Positions 25,512 through 37,135 of a stretch of DNA of 64,000 nucleotides are shown piece by piece. How positions within the stretch are numbered: the stretch's first letter is position 1; each line of letters starts with the position of its first letter. The position numbers and the translations under genes are program-made. This DNA comes from Lutraria lutraria (lineage: Eukaryota > Mollusca > Bivalvia > Venerida > Mactridae), in assembly GCA_964023205.1 (NCBI GenBank), contig OZ026833.1, positions 42,315,137 through 42,379,136 on the forward strand, written 5' to 3'. The notes below the pieces were generated by a model that saw nothing but the letters and a program-made list of their open reading frames with translations, was not told the origin of the DNA and searched no databases.

Positions 25512-25691
25512 TACAGTGCAACCTCTCCAGAGCGGCCCTCTGTAGAGCAACAATCTCTCTATAACAACACCTTCAAAATTTCCCTAAGCTGATATTTACT
25601 ATAAATTTAACTTCTGTAGAGCAACAACCTCTAAACAACGGCCAATATTTGCTGCTCCCACAGGGTGTTGCTCTACAGAGGTTGTACTGTA
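25512..25691. mobile_element. pogo/Tigger-like MITE, well preserved
   Basis: TACAGTGCAACCTCTCCAGA to CAGAGGTTGTACTGTA, TA at both ends. Interior words CAGGGTGTTGCTCTACAGAG are identical to those of 25080-25225, so the two are close relatives 290 bp apart. Confidence 0.85.
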
Positions 25692-26279
25692 TATACATTG
25701 TATGTGCATAATCTACATGTATACTATAATCAGCCATGCATGTTTATAGCTGTTTGAAAAGACATTACAACTTAAAAATAAAGATACGAGCCGTACATCT
25801 TCACACACGTGCGTATACACGATGAATAAAAAACATAGTACTGTAAATACATGACGTCAGCACAGACAAGGCTTGAAAACTTGACTCGGACTCGACATGG
25901 AATATACATCACGATATAATAAAACAATTGTATACCACTCTACCGCATATATTGATATGCACATGATTTATGACACAACAAAGTATAATACCCGTTCCGC
26001 TTGGTACGCTGGGACAAACGACATGTTTTATTAAAGTTTAATGTGTCTTTAGTTCAATGCATACACAGTCCTCAGCTTTACAATCAGTCAACATAGTCTT
26101 TTCTGACAAACAATGTTACGTCATTTGATATTTTACTTAAGCTTCATTTCTCAAATACTGTGGCATTTTACAGTTATAAATTCATAACTTATCAATAAAT
26201 AAACACCTTGTGGTAGACATATATCGTATCGTGTATATAGCTATGAAGTACTAGTATTTAGAAATGTAGGTGGTCTATT

Positions 26280-26366
26280 CACAGGTAACTGTATCATGAA
26301 TAGATTATATATAATTTTTTTTTATATATATATATTTATAATCTATTCATGATACAGTTACCTGTG
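26280..26366. repeat. Perfect 30-bp inverted repeat around an AT-rich loop
   Basis: Arms 26280-26309 and 26337-26366 are exact reverse complements (CACAGGTAACTGTATCATGA outermost). A 27-bp loop of A/T separates them. Confidence 0.95.
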
Positions 26367-26659
26367 GGTCTATTATAAAAGTTGAGAAGTGTTGTTAATA
26401 AAATATCAAAATGGACCTGATTAAATCGAACCAAATCGTAACATCCTAAATATGGATGCGGCCATGTTAATCAAGGGCGCATATTTTTTCTTCTTGTATT
26501 ATTGGTATAGTTATAATACAAATCATTCACGTCCACACATATTGTACGTGGTAACGCCCACGCATACTAGAACAGCCAGTGTCATTTGGTGGCATTTACA
26601 GCTTTTACGATGGAGGGGGGGGGACGCGTACATGGGGTAGAACCATTGCCTTTCCGTAA

Positions 26660-26770
26660 GTTAGCTGAACAATTTGAAAATTGGTCCCGGGTAAGATTTG
26701 AACCCACAGCGATGAGATGAGAGGCAAGTGGCCCCACGCATAATCCACGCATTGATGTTATATGAATTGT
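26660..26770 (-). mobile_element. tRNA-derived SINE head, family 3
   Basis: Minus-strand GTGGGTTCAAATCTTACCCG is a good box B; box A is diverged. Little tail is left. Confidence 0.5.
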
Positions 26771-27091
26771 ACGTATCATTCAGGTAGTATAAAGGTGTGT
26801 GTAACCCTATAAAACAGCAAGGAATAATGACTATAATTCTCAAACACGTATTTTATAAATGACTATGTCTGACCCAAATTTTTCAGACGAGTATCGTAAC
26901 ACTGACACCATTAGTTTGCATTGAGGGATGTTGCATTGTGTTTCTGCTTGAATGTGTAATGTATCTGTATTATTTGTACATTGCACGTAATATGTATTGT
27001 GTCCATGATTATACATGAAATTGTGGTATAATTGTATAAGCTCTCCCGTATTGGAGGTAATAAATGTATATAATTAAATATACATATAATT

Positions 27092-27247
27092 TATAGTGTA
27101 ACCTCTCCAAACCAACACACTTTGAGAATAGCAAAAGTATGTTGTTGTTGAGAGGTAATTGCTCTAAAGAGGATGAACCAATTGTTAAATCGTGCAGTGG
27201 GAAAAACAAAACTGTTGTTAAAGGGAGGTTGTTGCGCTCTGAAGTCT
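27092..27247. mobile_element. pogo/Tigger-like MITE, diverged and internally rearranged
   Basis: Left end TATAGTGTAACCTCTCCA. The interior contains inverted fragments (GTGCAGTGGGAAAAAC) of the same family. Confidence 0.6.
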
Positions 27248-27780
27248 TGTTTTTCTGACATTAATAGTGAATAGAAGATTGATATCGTTTCAGCAACTGA
27301 GATCTTAATTTGATCTTTAAAAACAACCTGAAATCTTTATAACCTAAGTAGTTATGTTATATATTTTACCAGCGCGTACATGTCACCGACCGACACCGTT
27401 TGAAGTAAGACGGTGTACTATTCTACAAAACAAATTAAGACATATAACAAAAGGGGTTTCGTTTCAAATTGACGACAATAGCCTACAAAACAAATATTTC
27501 TCCGCAAAAAAATAAAAAGGCTCTCAGATTACAATCCAGCTTTTGAACTGTCCCAGATTTATAACTGGGGCAAAAAAGTACCATAGAAAATTAAGGTATA
27601 ATGTTGTATGAAGACATTCTGCGGTGTATGAAGTTGCTTGATCACGCCATGATCATGACGTACTTGGATAGCCCACTGATAATATGCTCTAGATATATCC
27701 TTGGACATTGGAGATTACCACACACAATTTTTAGAATCTGAGCCATACAGCTGTCACTCGCTCGGTGCGCATGAATTTTG

Positions 27781-27935
27781 ATGCGGACAGATGAACTACG
27801 TTTTCTATATCCGCCATGCAGATGTTAAAATGGTTCCCGTTCCACGTTACAGCGCAAATCTATGTAAGTTCAGTTTCCATGAGTACTCTAGTACTTTGAT
27901 TATGAGACAACCAGGAAATACAGACCATCTAATAT
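27781..27935. repeat. Dispersed repeat, copy 1 of 2
   Basis: Shares GATGCGGAC near the start and CAGTTTCCATGA plus GTACTTTGA-like blocks with 33605-33770 in the same order. Confidence 0.5.
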
Positions 27936-28189
27936 TAGCGTGTTTAAATTCAACCTATTCCAGTACTGGCGACTTAATTATACACACCAAATTGGTCATT
28001 TTATACTAGTTCCTGGTTAACAATGTGTAATTCTCGGTATTTTCCACTTTTTATTTGACATAATAATTGCTATTATTTTGTAGGGTATTTGGGGGGGATT
28101 TAATGTCGTTTTCAACATTTTTTTCAGTTATAAACGACGGCCGATTCACCAAACACGTTTTCCTGGATGGTGTTCTTACAAGTTCTAAC

Positions 28190-28350
28190 TTACCTTTCCA
28201 AAATACACCGACATTTTCTCCACATGCAGAGGAAAATTGACATTGTTGTCAAATTTTCATTGAAGGATATAACCTGCCGTGCTCGGGAATGGAACCAGGT
28301 TCTCCGGGCTTCAAATTCAAAACACTAACCACGCCCGTCCGCGGCCAATT
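28190..28350 (-). mobile_element. SINE-like element, family 4
   Basis: The minus strand has a tRNA-like head with GAACCTGGTTCCATTCCCGA and a body with GACAACAATGTCAATTTTCC, also found in the + copy at 35700-35945. Confidence 0.6.
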
Positions 28351-28399
28351 ACTGATCAATAAGAAGGATGCGATCTGGTGCAAAGTATATCAATCAAAT

Positions 28400-28582
28400 A
28401 TACTCAACCCTGCTTCAGAGACAACCTCCAAATAAAGACCATCCTATGAATAAACACCATTCTTTAAAAAGCCGCCATTATTTATTTAGAAAAAATGTCG
28501 ATCCCTATAAAAAACACCTGTCATTAAAGGCAACACTTTTTATTTTTCAAGGGTGGCCTCTGTTCACAGGTTTGACTGTGTA
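28400..28582. mobile_element. MITE, GGTTTGACTGTA-type family
   Basis: Left part CAGAGACAACCTCCAAATAA, internal CCTGTCATTAAAGGCAACAC, right end CAGGTTTGACTGTGTA. Matches 18180-18292 directly and 57070-57240 in inverse orientation. Confidence 0.6.
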
Positions 28583-28779
28583 TAAGTCGATAGTTAATTT
28601 TTCCCTGCAATCGCATTATATTATATCAAATTCAACATTCTTGCATCAACATTGTTAACATTCTTTCAGTTTTGTTTACACGCTGTATTCCCATACTGTA
28701 TGTAATTCACCCAGCAATAACTTAGTAATGTGTAACCACTTTTTCGAAGTTTAGATACCAGAAAAGTCCTTAAATGTAG

Positions 28780-28990
28780 TAACCGTGGCCGAGTAGTCAG
28801 GTTGAGCGGGAGAGCCACGGTTCCAACCCAAGTGTAGACTAGATTAGAAGTGACATGATTACCTTAGGCCCATCTCAGCTAGGCGCCAGGCAAAGGGATA
28901 AGGGATTCGGAAGGTACTGTATTCACAAAAATGGGCGTGTCTTTCCGTAGGGGTGACACTATAATAAACTGTTTGTAGTATAATTATGTA
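28780..28990 (+). mobile_element. Possible tRNA-derived SINE, single copy
   Basis: CCGTGGCCGAGTAGTCAGGT is box-A-like and CCACGGTTCCAACCCAAG is box-B-like. No second copy seen in the window. Confidence 0.4.
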
Positions 28991-29163
28991 AGTTAAAAGA
29001 AACATAAGCCACTGATTGGAAACACGGAGTGTCCAATAATGTCCGGTCAGATTTTGCGTTAATTGACAATTTAAACTTTGTATATTTAATCACAAGAGTA
29101 TTAACATAGAGGTTGGTTAAATAGTTCTCCATCTTATCGTTCGAATAGGACATTGGCCACATT

Positions 29164-29470
29164 AAAGGGGTTTGTCACGAAAAAAAATCCATTTTTTTTC
29201 GTGTAACCCGTATATAATTAAATAGAATGGAAAGAACTTCGACAATTCGAATTTTCCAACGTGTGTTATAAACTTCCATGTTATTGCAATACAGTACAAA
29301 ATATTTAACTCATATATAGTGCAACGTGTGGGCAACTCAACACGCTAACAGAAAATTTACCTTTACTACCTTTAAAGATATTTTTAACTCGCTTTCGAAG
29401 AATTTTTACTCCAAAAAAGGTCTAATTTTACAAAAAGGCACACAGTCGTAAAATCGCGTCGAACCCCTTT
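29164..29470. mobile_element. TIR element, AAAGGGGTTYGTCACG family, long form
   Basis: Starts AAAGGGGTTTGTCACGAAAA and ends GCGTCGAACCCCTTT. No reading frame inside. The short form is at 45991-46121. Confidence 0.75.
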
Positions 29471-30209
29471 GGGCCATATACGGCGTATCTGAATAGACCT
29501 CTTCCTCTTATCAGAAACTATTACGCGCCAGAAAAAAACATAGTTCCATAATCAGAACGCTCCTTTTCTTCGTCAGCGGGCTTCCAAAGAACGCGGACAA
29601 CGTGTTTCAATGAGTGAAAATCAATGCGTTCTATATTAATCTTGTAAGTTGATGTTATTAACTATCAAACCTCGTTGAACATTAAACTGTGGTTAATTTT
29701 GTTATGCTTCATTATATACGTTAAGTGTTTGAAAGCCCCAAGCTTAAAATTAATGTCTGGTTTCCGAAAACGTTTTCCAAAAATACGGTATCAGTAGATC
29801 GATATATTATTTTTTTCAAATACATTATTTTTAATCCCAAATTTAAGGTTCGTGTGTAAATATCAGCAAAAAAGATCGCTACCATAACAAATATCTGTGG
29901 TTCATCGGCTAAGTGGAAACAGGACATATTGGTCCCTGGTGGAAAAAAAATATTATTGTTAACACCGAATCTTGCGGTTTCACAAGGGGAACTTAGTGTT
30001 AATTAAGCCTTTATGATTCATCGGTATATCACTTGTCATATGAATACATAGATATAAAGATTATTATATAAACACTTCCTGATCACACTGTACGTGATAA
30101 AAATAGAAATAAGGAAAATCTTCCAGTAGCCCTATGTTAGGGTGGGTATTTTTTTTGCTTTGTTTATTTTGGGCATATTTGTATCTACAATCTTTTATGT
30201 TTAAATTTT

Positions 30210-30380
30210 AAAGTTGTCATTCTCTGTGTAACGTTAGTAAGATTCGGATTATAGTTATCTGTAATCTAATAATAAGATTTGTTATTTCAACTCAATCCAG
30301 AATTACAGTAATTTACAGTTACTGTAATTATTCTTCCTTTATAAGAAGCCACACAGTAATATGATACTATGTAGTGGTGA
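30210..30380. repeat. Dispersed repeat, copy 1 of 2
   Basis: ATCTCAACTCAATCCAGAAT-like and AAGAAGCCACACAGTAATAT blocks are shared in order with 38934-39092. Confidence 0.75.
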
Positions 30381-30479
30381 GTTAAATCAAGTCAAATATT
30401 TGATTAGCTTTTAACTTTACAGTTTATCGCCAAAGGAATTAAATTATTTACATTGGCGGTTTATGGTTACAAAATTCTA

Positions 30480-30662
30480 TACAGAACAACCTCTCCATGC
30501 GGAGCGGCTCTTTCTTGAGCAACGACCTCCATTCCAGAACAGCATGATTTTTCCCACTGCACGATATTACTATTTCTTTAACCTCTTAAGAGCAACAACC
30601 ATTCAACAGCAACGTAATTTTGCCACTCCCAAAGGGTGTTGTTTTGGAGATGTTGCCCTGTA
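30480..30662. mobile_element. pogo/Tigger-like MITE
   Basis: TACAGAACAACCTCTCCATG to GGAGATGTTGCCCTGTA. Same interior words as the copies near 25 kb. Confidence 0.75.
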
Positions 30663-33257
30663 TAATAAAAATATATTAAATATATGTAAAACGTACAATG
30701 AAAAGCATGTATACTTGATAATACATGGCAATATATGAGAGATTAAAAGCATTGCTTATTATATACAATAATTGGTGTTGATGTAGTATATTGGTCATAA
30801 ACTTTTGAGAAAAAAATCAAGAGGCTTTTATCAAACATGCTTGCCCCAAGACCCCTCCCCCTTGAACTCGACTTAAACATTGATTTAAACCAAGCCACGC
30901 CCCCGGGATTCGTACGTGTAAGGTATTGTCCGTGTTCATTCTACTCCCAATTATATTTTTCTACATAACTGAAGATCTAGTTGTTAATAAATGCATCATT
31001 TTTATTCCGTGTACTTCTTGATTGTACTTTGAATCAACATTGGAAGAAATGGTTTTCAGCCACTTGTATCAATACCTCTGATTCTTGGCAAACTACACTG
31101 TGATCGATAAACATGCTTTTGTGTATATTTTATAATTATTTGTTAGGTGTCATCATGAAATATGTCATATTGTTTTAGAAAAACGCTTCAGGTTGCTCCG
31201 TTATAAGCTGTGTCATTAGGGATGTTTTAACCTTGTAACTCTAAAACTAATTTGGCGGAATAATTGCGAGGTAAACAGTTCAAAACACGGATAATATAAT
31301 GAAGGCTACCAGGCTCTGATGTCAGTTTCCTATAATTTAGTTTAAGTATCCGATTCTCTTCAGATAAACAAAACAACACAATCTATGTTATTTTATTTTT
31401 TAGGTGTTGTCACCATTTTTAAATCACAAGTCTGTCACTGTAAAACCGGACTACTTTTTATACGTTGACAGAGGTTAGTAGAGATTGCCACTTGTATCTG
31501 ATATATTTTGAGTGTATCCCTTTAAAAGCTTTTATTTTCAAAGATTCTACGAATTACTAATCACTCTTGACGCACTTGATGGATGTTTCGGTACATGTAC
31601 GTTTAATTATGTTTAAAATTCCGTGATCGTAATGATTGTACTACATTATAGAACGGTAGCCAGATCTTTACCGAAATACTGGGATAATTCATTAACTTCC
31701 GGGAATGATTTCCGGTTTCCGGTTTAGGATAAAATCAGAACTGTACCGGATGATCCGAACTGTATGAGTTTACTTGTGTCTTATGAAATGGCATCAAGTT
31801 TTTCATTTCTTCATACCAACAGCTTTTATTATCTGGCGACTTGAATGTTTCGGTGATTTTGATATATTTGAAGCTCAAAGCAATAATAAAAAATATAGTT
31901 TCGGATTTTTTTCATGATATAATCAATGTTGATCAGTGCCATTCAACTCAGTACAGCCTGCAATACATGCATACAAATAATAAAAAATAAATGAAACATT
32001 TTTTCTTCAAGAATGTATTGTATTTTATCATTTCTCAATATCACGTGAATAACCTATGACAAGGCACATTATATAGGCTGACGAAAGGCTCTGATTTGCT
32101 CCCCTCCTGGTGACTATTCAAATGTTCAATAACATATGTCAATGACTTATAATACATACGTACATACGTTCTTGCATCTATATACGGGACAACTTTGGTC
32201 CATGTATTGGCTTGATCAAAGACATTGAAGTTTGAATGCGAGGTATGACTAGTAGTCCAGCGAATTCTCCAGTAAGGGATATTACTGACTCGGGGCATGC
32301 GACTTATCGAGTAACATGTCATCTGAATCCAGAGTACGGGATAATAAAACAGACAGGGTCATTGATAGACTCGCGCCTGTTTACATAATCAGTTAATATC
32401 ACTGCAAATCAATAAAATTTGATACCCTACTGTTTTACTACTACCATTAAGTTACATCACTCAACTCCAAATGCTGGAATATTAAGGTGGATCGCGGGTT
32501 TCCTCCAGAAAAATGGTCATTTTTTAGACGTCAACGTACAATAAAGAAATTTTGCATAAACAACCTTTAAGGTATTGGCTAACGCTGGAATGATATATTC
32601 AAATGATATTTCCATGGTAACCGATCAAAAAGCGCCATCAAGCGGAGTGATATGTTTTCGTTGATTTTCGCGTTATTTCCTGTATTGCTCCGATAATTTT
32701 GTATATTAAGTTATGCAATTTAAAATGCAATGTTGGATCATTAACAAATCCGAAAAAGTCAAAAATGTTACATTTTGCTGTCATTAAATATTAAAAGACG
32801 TCGAGCGAACTTTGTAGGGGTGGCAATTTATCATGCCAAAAAAATGAGACATTTTTCTCTCAGTCGCGTCAACAGTGAAAAAAACGGCCCGATGAATTTT
32901 GTGATTAATGTCCCAATGTGGCCGTAAACACGAACGCACACAAACGTTTTGAAAAATGCATATTCTAATGTATATTTTAGAAGTTTAGGTGTTTCGATAA
33001 GCAAAAATTGTATTATTTTGTATTTTAAAGCTCCTAACCCGAAGTGTCTGTGGCTTTGACCAGATGGAAACTTACCCACACCAGTAATTTACTATACTGC
33101 GTCCTGTTCCTAAATAGTGTACTTGTATCTTAAAAAAGCATATAAATAGGCCTATGTGTATCAAAATGTTTTCCAAAGTTTGTTACATCGCAACAAGTAG
33201 TAGCAGTTCCACCATAGTCATGGTGCCTACTATACGTACTTTGTGGGAAAATAACCA
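30663..33257. other. Intergenic, nothing recognised
   Basis: AT-rich, no exon or named repeat that I can support. Confidence 0.4.
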
Positions 33258-33493
33258 TCCTCCGTGGTCGAATGGTGAAGGTCGCTGACATCAAATCACA
33301 ATAATCTCTCACTGATAGAGGGTCGTGGGTTCGAGTCCCGCTAAAGACCATGTCCCGTTATTTGAGAAAGTCGACAGTTGCTTACGTAGGATGGAAGTCC
33401 AGTACTGGTTCTTCCCAGGAACGATGCTTAGATGAACTGTCTGCCTCATATATGACTCTGACTGTTGAAAAGCAGCGTAAAACTCGATAAAAA
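33258..33493 (+). mobile_element. tRNA-derived SINE, family 1
   Basis: Head CCTCCGTGGTCGAATGGT, box B GTGGGTTCGAGTCCCGCT, tail GCGTAAAACTCGATAAAAAA. The best-preserved box B of the family in this window. Confidence 0.85.
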
Positions 33494-33604
33494 AACAACA
33501 AAACAACTAAAACAATTAATCAGTAGTACAAGATGCATTGTTGTTTTTGATGTACATTTTTGTATTTTGATTTGCTCTTCACTAAGCTAAGTGTGATAAA
33601 TCAT

Positions 33605-33770
33605 CATATGTTGATGCGGACTAAAGGAACAAAATACAACCGTTTTCCTACATCCATCATGCAACTGTTAAATAGTGGCCGGTCCATTTTGCAGAACAAG
33701 TCCAAATCATTACAGTTTCCATGAAATATTTCAATACTTTGAATGTATCGAGCAATAAACAGGACATTTG
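33605..33770. repeat. Dispersed repeat, copy 2 of 2
   Basis: Aligns in blocks with 27781-27935. Confidence 0.5.
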
Positions 33771-34229
33771 TGTTATATATGATGTATAAAGGAAACGAAA
33801 TAGGATTCTAAGTATTCAATGAAACATAAATACTATATAAAGTTAAATCCCAAACTCACTTAAGCTGGTTCCATATTTCTCTCTAAGATTTGTGCACGAA
33901 ACCGAGTACCATCTGGATTTTTTAAAGTTATAAACCCGTCTCGAAAACGTACCATCGCGTATTTGTTTGTTGGTGGTAGCATTGACTTACTCAAAAAAGG
34001 TACGATTTTCAATTTACATTTAAAAATGGTATATTTACTTTAAATATATTTCTTGATTAAAAAAGAAACCATAAGTGTGTTTCATTGTCTATAGGTCATT
34101 TCATTATCTTTTTTGTGTATCGTTGACTGGTTAATTTTTCAAGGAAATTAAAGAAGCAATTTTGTTGTTTGATATTATTTACACTTATGATCAATGTTGT
34201 TCTACTATCTGTTGTTATATAGAAGCTAC

Positions 34230-34562
34230 AATGTGAATAAATCGTATTTGTAGAATGTTTAGTTATCATAATTGTACTTAATATATATTAATAGAAAGTG
34301 TAGTTATCATATAAATACTATATATGTAGAACTTGTAGTTATCATATGTAGAACGTGTAGTTATCATATGTAGAACGTGTAGTTATCATATGTAGAACGT
34401 GTAGTTATCATATGTAGAACGTGAAGTTAACATACACTTACTATATGTAACATTTAGAACGTGTAATTATCATATTCTTACTGTATTTTAGAACGTGTAG
34501 TGATCATATATTTACTATATAATATTATGCAGAACGTATAGTTACCATATACTTACTATGTA
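34230..34562. repeat. 22-bp tandem repeat, core 34321-34432, with diverged outer units
   Basis: Five adjacent 22-bp units (ATCATATGTAGAACGTGTAG plus TT) and three wider-spaced diverged units containing AGAACGTGTAG. It ends about 240 bp before the signal-peptide ATG at 34799. Confidence 0.9.
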
Positions 34563-34798
34563 TGTGTAAATTGTTTCGATATAAACGAATTACATTTAGA
34601 TTCGTTGTCTTCGAGTAATCATTGGTGGTTCATTCTTACATATAAATGAAAATCCTATTTATAATGCGGAGGTTTGCAGATGTTTCTAATAAAAGATGAA
34701 ATAAGTATCCACACCCAGATTGAGTGTAAGATGTCTCCTTTTAACAAAATGTGTTCGCTATTTTCATTTTAGCTGATTTGATTGCATCAGAAAAAATC

Positions 34799-34897
34799 AT
34801 GACGATGCTTGCAGTGATTTGCAGTTTGATTCTCGCTCATATGTGTGTGCACGCAAACTGCGCGAATTTACAGACTTGGACACACAGTACGAAGTCG
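34799..34897 (+). CDS. Signal-peptide exon of the DUF4773-like gene
   Basis: 33 codons from ATG to donor GTATGT. Hydrophobic core LAVICSLILAHMCV followed by HANCANLQTW. A good acceptor (TTTTAG) lies 27 bp upstream of the ATG, so a 5' UTR intron is possible. Linkage to the downstream exons is by position and class only. Confidence 0.5.
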
Positions 34898-37135
34898 GTA
34901 TGTGTATTTCTACTATGTTCTGTACTTCTATTGATCGTCTGTCTCTATTATTTGGTTGAATTTACGGTTTGAAAACTAAATGATGTAAACAAACATATTG
35001 ACTTGTAACTTTGTTATTTTGAAGTATTCAATTAATTTTCGATAGTTTTTACCACACGTGGCAAGAGAATGAAGATGTAGACCTCAATGAAGATATTGGT
35101 TTATTTATTTTCTCCATTCTTATATTTAGTAAGATTCGCCAGTATGATGGATCTGTATAGCGACACCGACCTCCAACATGCGCTTCACTGTGGTTGTAGG
35201 GACAATAGATGCGAATGTTGTTTGAACCGCAGCTTTAGATGGTCGAACAAAAAACACCATCTCTATTGTAAGTCCTCAAAATTCTTAACTAATAATATAA
35301 GTATCTATAATTAAATTCTTACATCGTAGTATACGTATTCATGGTATTTATGATTATAATAATTATTATGATGATATAACATTGTTAATGTCTAATGAGT
35401 ATCAAATTTGACTACTGTCCGACATAACTGCATAATGTAATTGGATATTATACTATTAGTAAAACCTCTGAAATTCAGACCCCTCCCGGACCGTGCCAAA
35501 AGTCCAATTTTCTGAGAATTCTGGGATTCAGAGAACTTGTGATAAATTCCGAAAATATAGGAATTAAACATCGTCCGATTTTCTGGAAATTCCGGCTTTC
35601 GGGGAGTCCGGTTTTCGGGCGTTTTACTGTATCTACATATTATTAACTGATTCTATATTGTTACTTATTGTCTAAAACGTGTTTATTTATTATTTAAACA
35701 CACTCCTTAACCTAAGACTGAAACCACGGGAGATCCAGGTTTGATTCCCGGTCGCGGTAGGTCATACCCTTCCATGAAAACTTGACGACAATGTCGATTT
35801 TCCTCTACGCATGTTCAGGTTGCCATTCTTTATGAAAGGCAAAGTTCGTTTTGGCCTAACTACCGTCCAGGTCACATGTTAGGTGAATCGGTCGCCGAAT
35901 ACATCTGATATATTATTGTAAACCGGCGTTTAATAAACACAAAATATACATGAGTGCCAGGTCACAAAATACGCCCGTCAAATTTCATTTTTCAAAAGGT
36001 CAAGGGACATAACTCAGAAGTGCCTTAGCCGATTGGGTTGGCTATCGAACTTGAGGTTTGGTGAGGATCCGCTTAAAACTCATTGAATCAGAGAGCGGAC
36101 ACCGTTGTGAACGTCCCCCGAGGGGTGTTCACAAAATACGACCCGATTTTTTTCAAACGGGCGTATAAAAAGACTGAAACTTCCCTGTTGGTTGATAACT
36201 ATATATTATAATGAAGGTAAAGGCGAATTAAAGATAAACGTGACCATTGCTGTTTTTCATCATTTAATTATTTTCAGACTGTGTGAGTCTAGAAGTTTTA
36301 GTTGGCAATAAGTTCAGAATTAAACTTACATCAAACTCGCGCAAAATCTTCTCTGTTACTGTACGAGGTAAGTAATCACACTTTATTAAGACATTTATAA
36401 AATAAGTATCCTGTATTAAAGGCGTTTGCTACAGTTCGCATGATTATAGCATATGATAACAGAAACATTTTAAGTGACAGAAATGAACTAAAATAAGCAA
36501 AATATTAATATTCAAGGGCAGATAACTCTAACACGAGATCAGCGACCCTCATTTCTTTCGCTTAAAACGTTTCTGTTATAATAAATAAATATGCTATGAG
36601 TGTGCAAAGTTTAAAAGTTTTAATTCTGCCTATATGTCTATGTGAAAAATATAGCGAACTGTAGCAAACGTCGTTAATACACTTGATTTAATACAATTCT
36701 AAGAGAGAATTATTTTTAAAAGTATTTGTTTTCTTGTACAAAATTTGCAAAGCATTGAGCTCTTAACTTTCAATCTGTTTTATAGTAAATCATAGTATGC
36801 ACTTTTTTGAATACTAGTATATTTGTGACACAAGGTTGTTGCAAATCTATATATATTCTACATATATTTTATTCTGTAAAATAGTGTTCAAAAGCATCAC
36901 ACCATGTGTTGATATCCCTGGTGTGCCACCGTCTGTGGCTAGAGCTTGTCTAGGTTTATACAACATTGATATGAAAGAAAGACGTATCTGTGCAAAAGTT
37001 ATAATTAAGGTAAGTTTATTTTTAACGGCTCATTCTCGACAGCTGAATTGCTCGTCTGACAACGTCAACAAGGTAAGTTGTTCCAAAATTTTGAATAAAA
37101 ATTTCCGAATACGTACATGTATAGATATTGCCTGA
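34799..37135 (+). CDS. Small secreted protein, DUF4773-like (model partly resolved)
   Basis: Candidate exons are 34799-34897 (signal peptide), 35130-35267, 36278-36367 and 36885 to about 37070 or 37135. The first encodes MTMLAVICSLILAHMCVHA before NC, a good signal peptide. The next gives CGCRDNRCECCLNRSF. The following exons join by phase 1 and give YYCVSLEVLVGNKFRIKL, then CVDIPGVPPSVARACLGLY and YNIDMKERRICAKVIIK. The CGC-x3-x-CxCC start, the mid C-[VI]-PG segment and a final C-rich strand match the layout I recall for DUF4773, a domain of secreted arthropod and mollusc proteins of unknown function. The first junction is unsettled: exon 1 ends in phase 0 and the next candidate starts in phase 1, so a small linking exon is missing. 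The 3' end is also uncertain, because two in-frame GTAAGT sites exist (37017 and 37071). Confidence 0.55.
35130..35267 (+). CDS. DUF4773-like gene exon with CGC...CECC motif
   Basis: The frame reads SMMDLYSDTDLQHALHCGCR, then DNRCECCLNRSFRWSNKKHH and LY, and ends at donor T|GTAAGT in phase 1. The acceptor could be at 35130 (TTTAG) or 35143 (CCAG). The cysteine cluster is the most diagnostic part of this gene. Confidence 0.6.
35457..35631. mobile_element. pogo/Tigger-like MITE with internal repeats, inside an intron
   Basis: TAGTAAAACCTCTGAAATTC to GGGCGTTTTACTGTA. The interior is built of alternating AATTCNGGNATTC-type words. It lies in the intron between 35267 and 36278. Confidence 0.75.
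35700..35945 (+). mobile_element. SINE-like element, family 4
   Basis: Box-B-like GGTTTGATTCCCGGTCGC, body GACGACAATGTCGATTTTCC, tail TAAACCGGCGTTTAATAAAC. Same body as the minus copy at 28190-28350. Confidence 0.7.
36000..36180. repeat. Dispersed GGACATAACTC repeat
   Basis: The phrase CAAGGGACATAACTCAGAAG followed by GATTGGGTTGGCTATCGAAC resembles a repeat I know to be very common in bivalve genomes. It is recognised from memory, not from a second copy in this window. Confidence 0.45.
36278..36367 (+). CDS. DUF4773-like gene internal exon
   Basis: 90 nt, acceptor TTTCAG, donor GTAAGT, phase 1 in and out. It encodes YCVSLEVLVGNKFRIKLTSN, then SRKIFSVTVRG, an alternating hydrophobic beta-strand pattern fitting the middle of the domain. 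Confidence 0.65.
36417..36675. mobile_element. MITE, AAAGRCGTTTGCTACAG family, copy 3 (intronic)
   Basis: TIRs AAAGGCGTTTGCTACAGTTC and AGCGAACTGTAGCAAACG. The most complete pair in the family. It lies in the intron between 36367 and 36885. Confidence 0.85.
36885..37135 (+). CDS. DUF4773-like gene 3' exon (end uncertain)
   Basis: Acceptor AAATAG, phase 1. It encodes FKSITPCVDIPGVPPSVARA, then CLGLYNIDMKERRICAKVII. Reading through the first GTAAGT keeps a terminal strand and cysteine (AHSRQLNC) at about the spacing I expect for the family. The frame stops at TGA 37133-37135; alternatively it splices at 37071 to an exon I could not find. Confidence 0.5.

Noticed and set aside
24872..25592. 146- and 75-residue frames around 25 kb
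   Set aside because: They run across a SINE and two MITEs; the composition reflects those elements.
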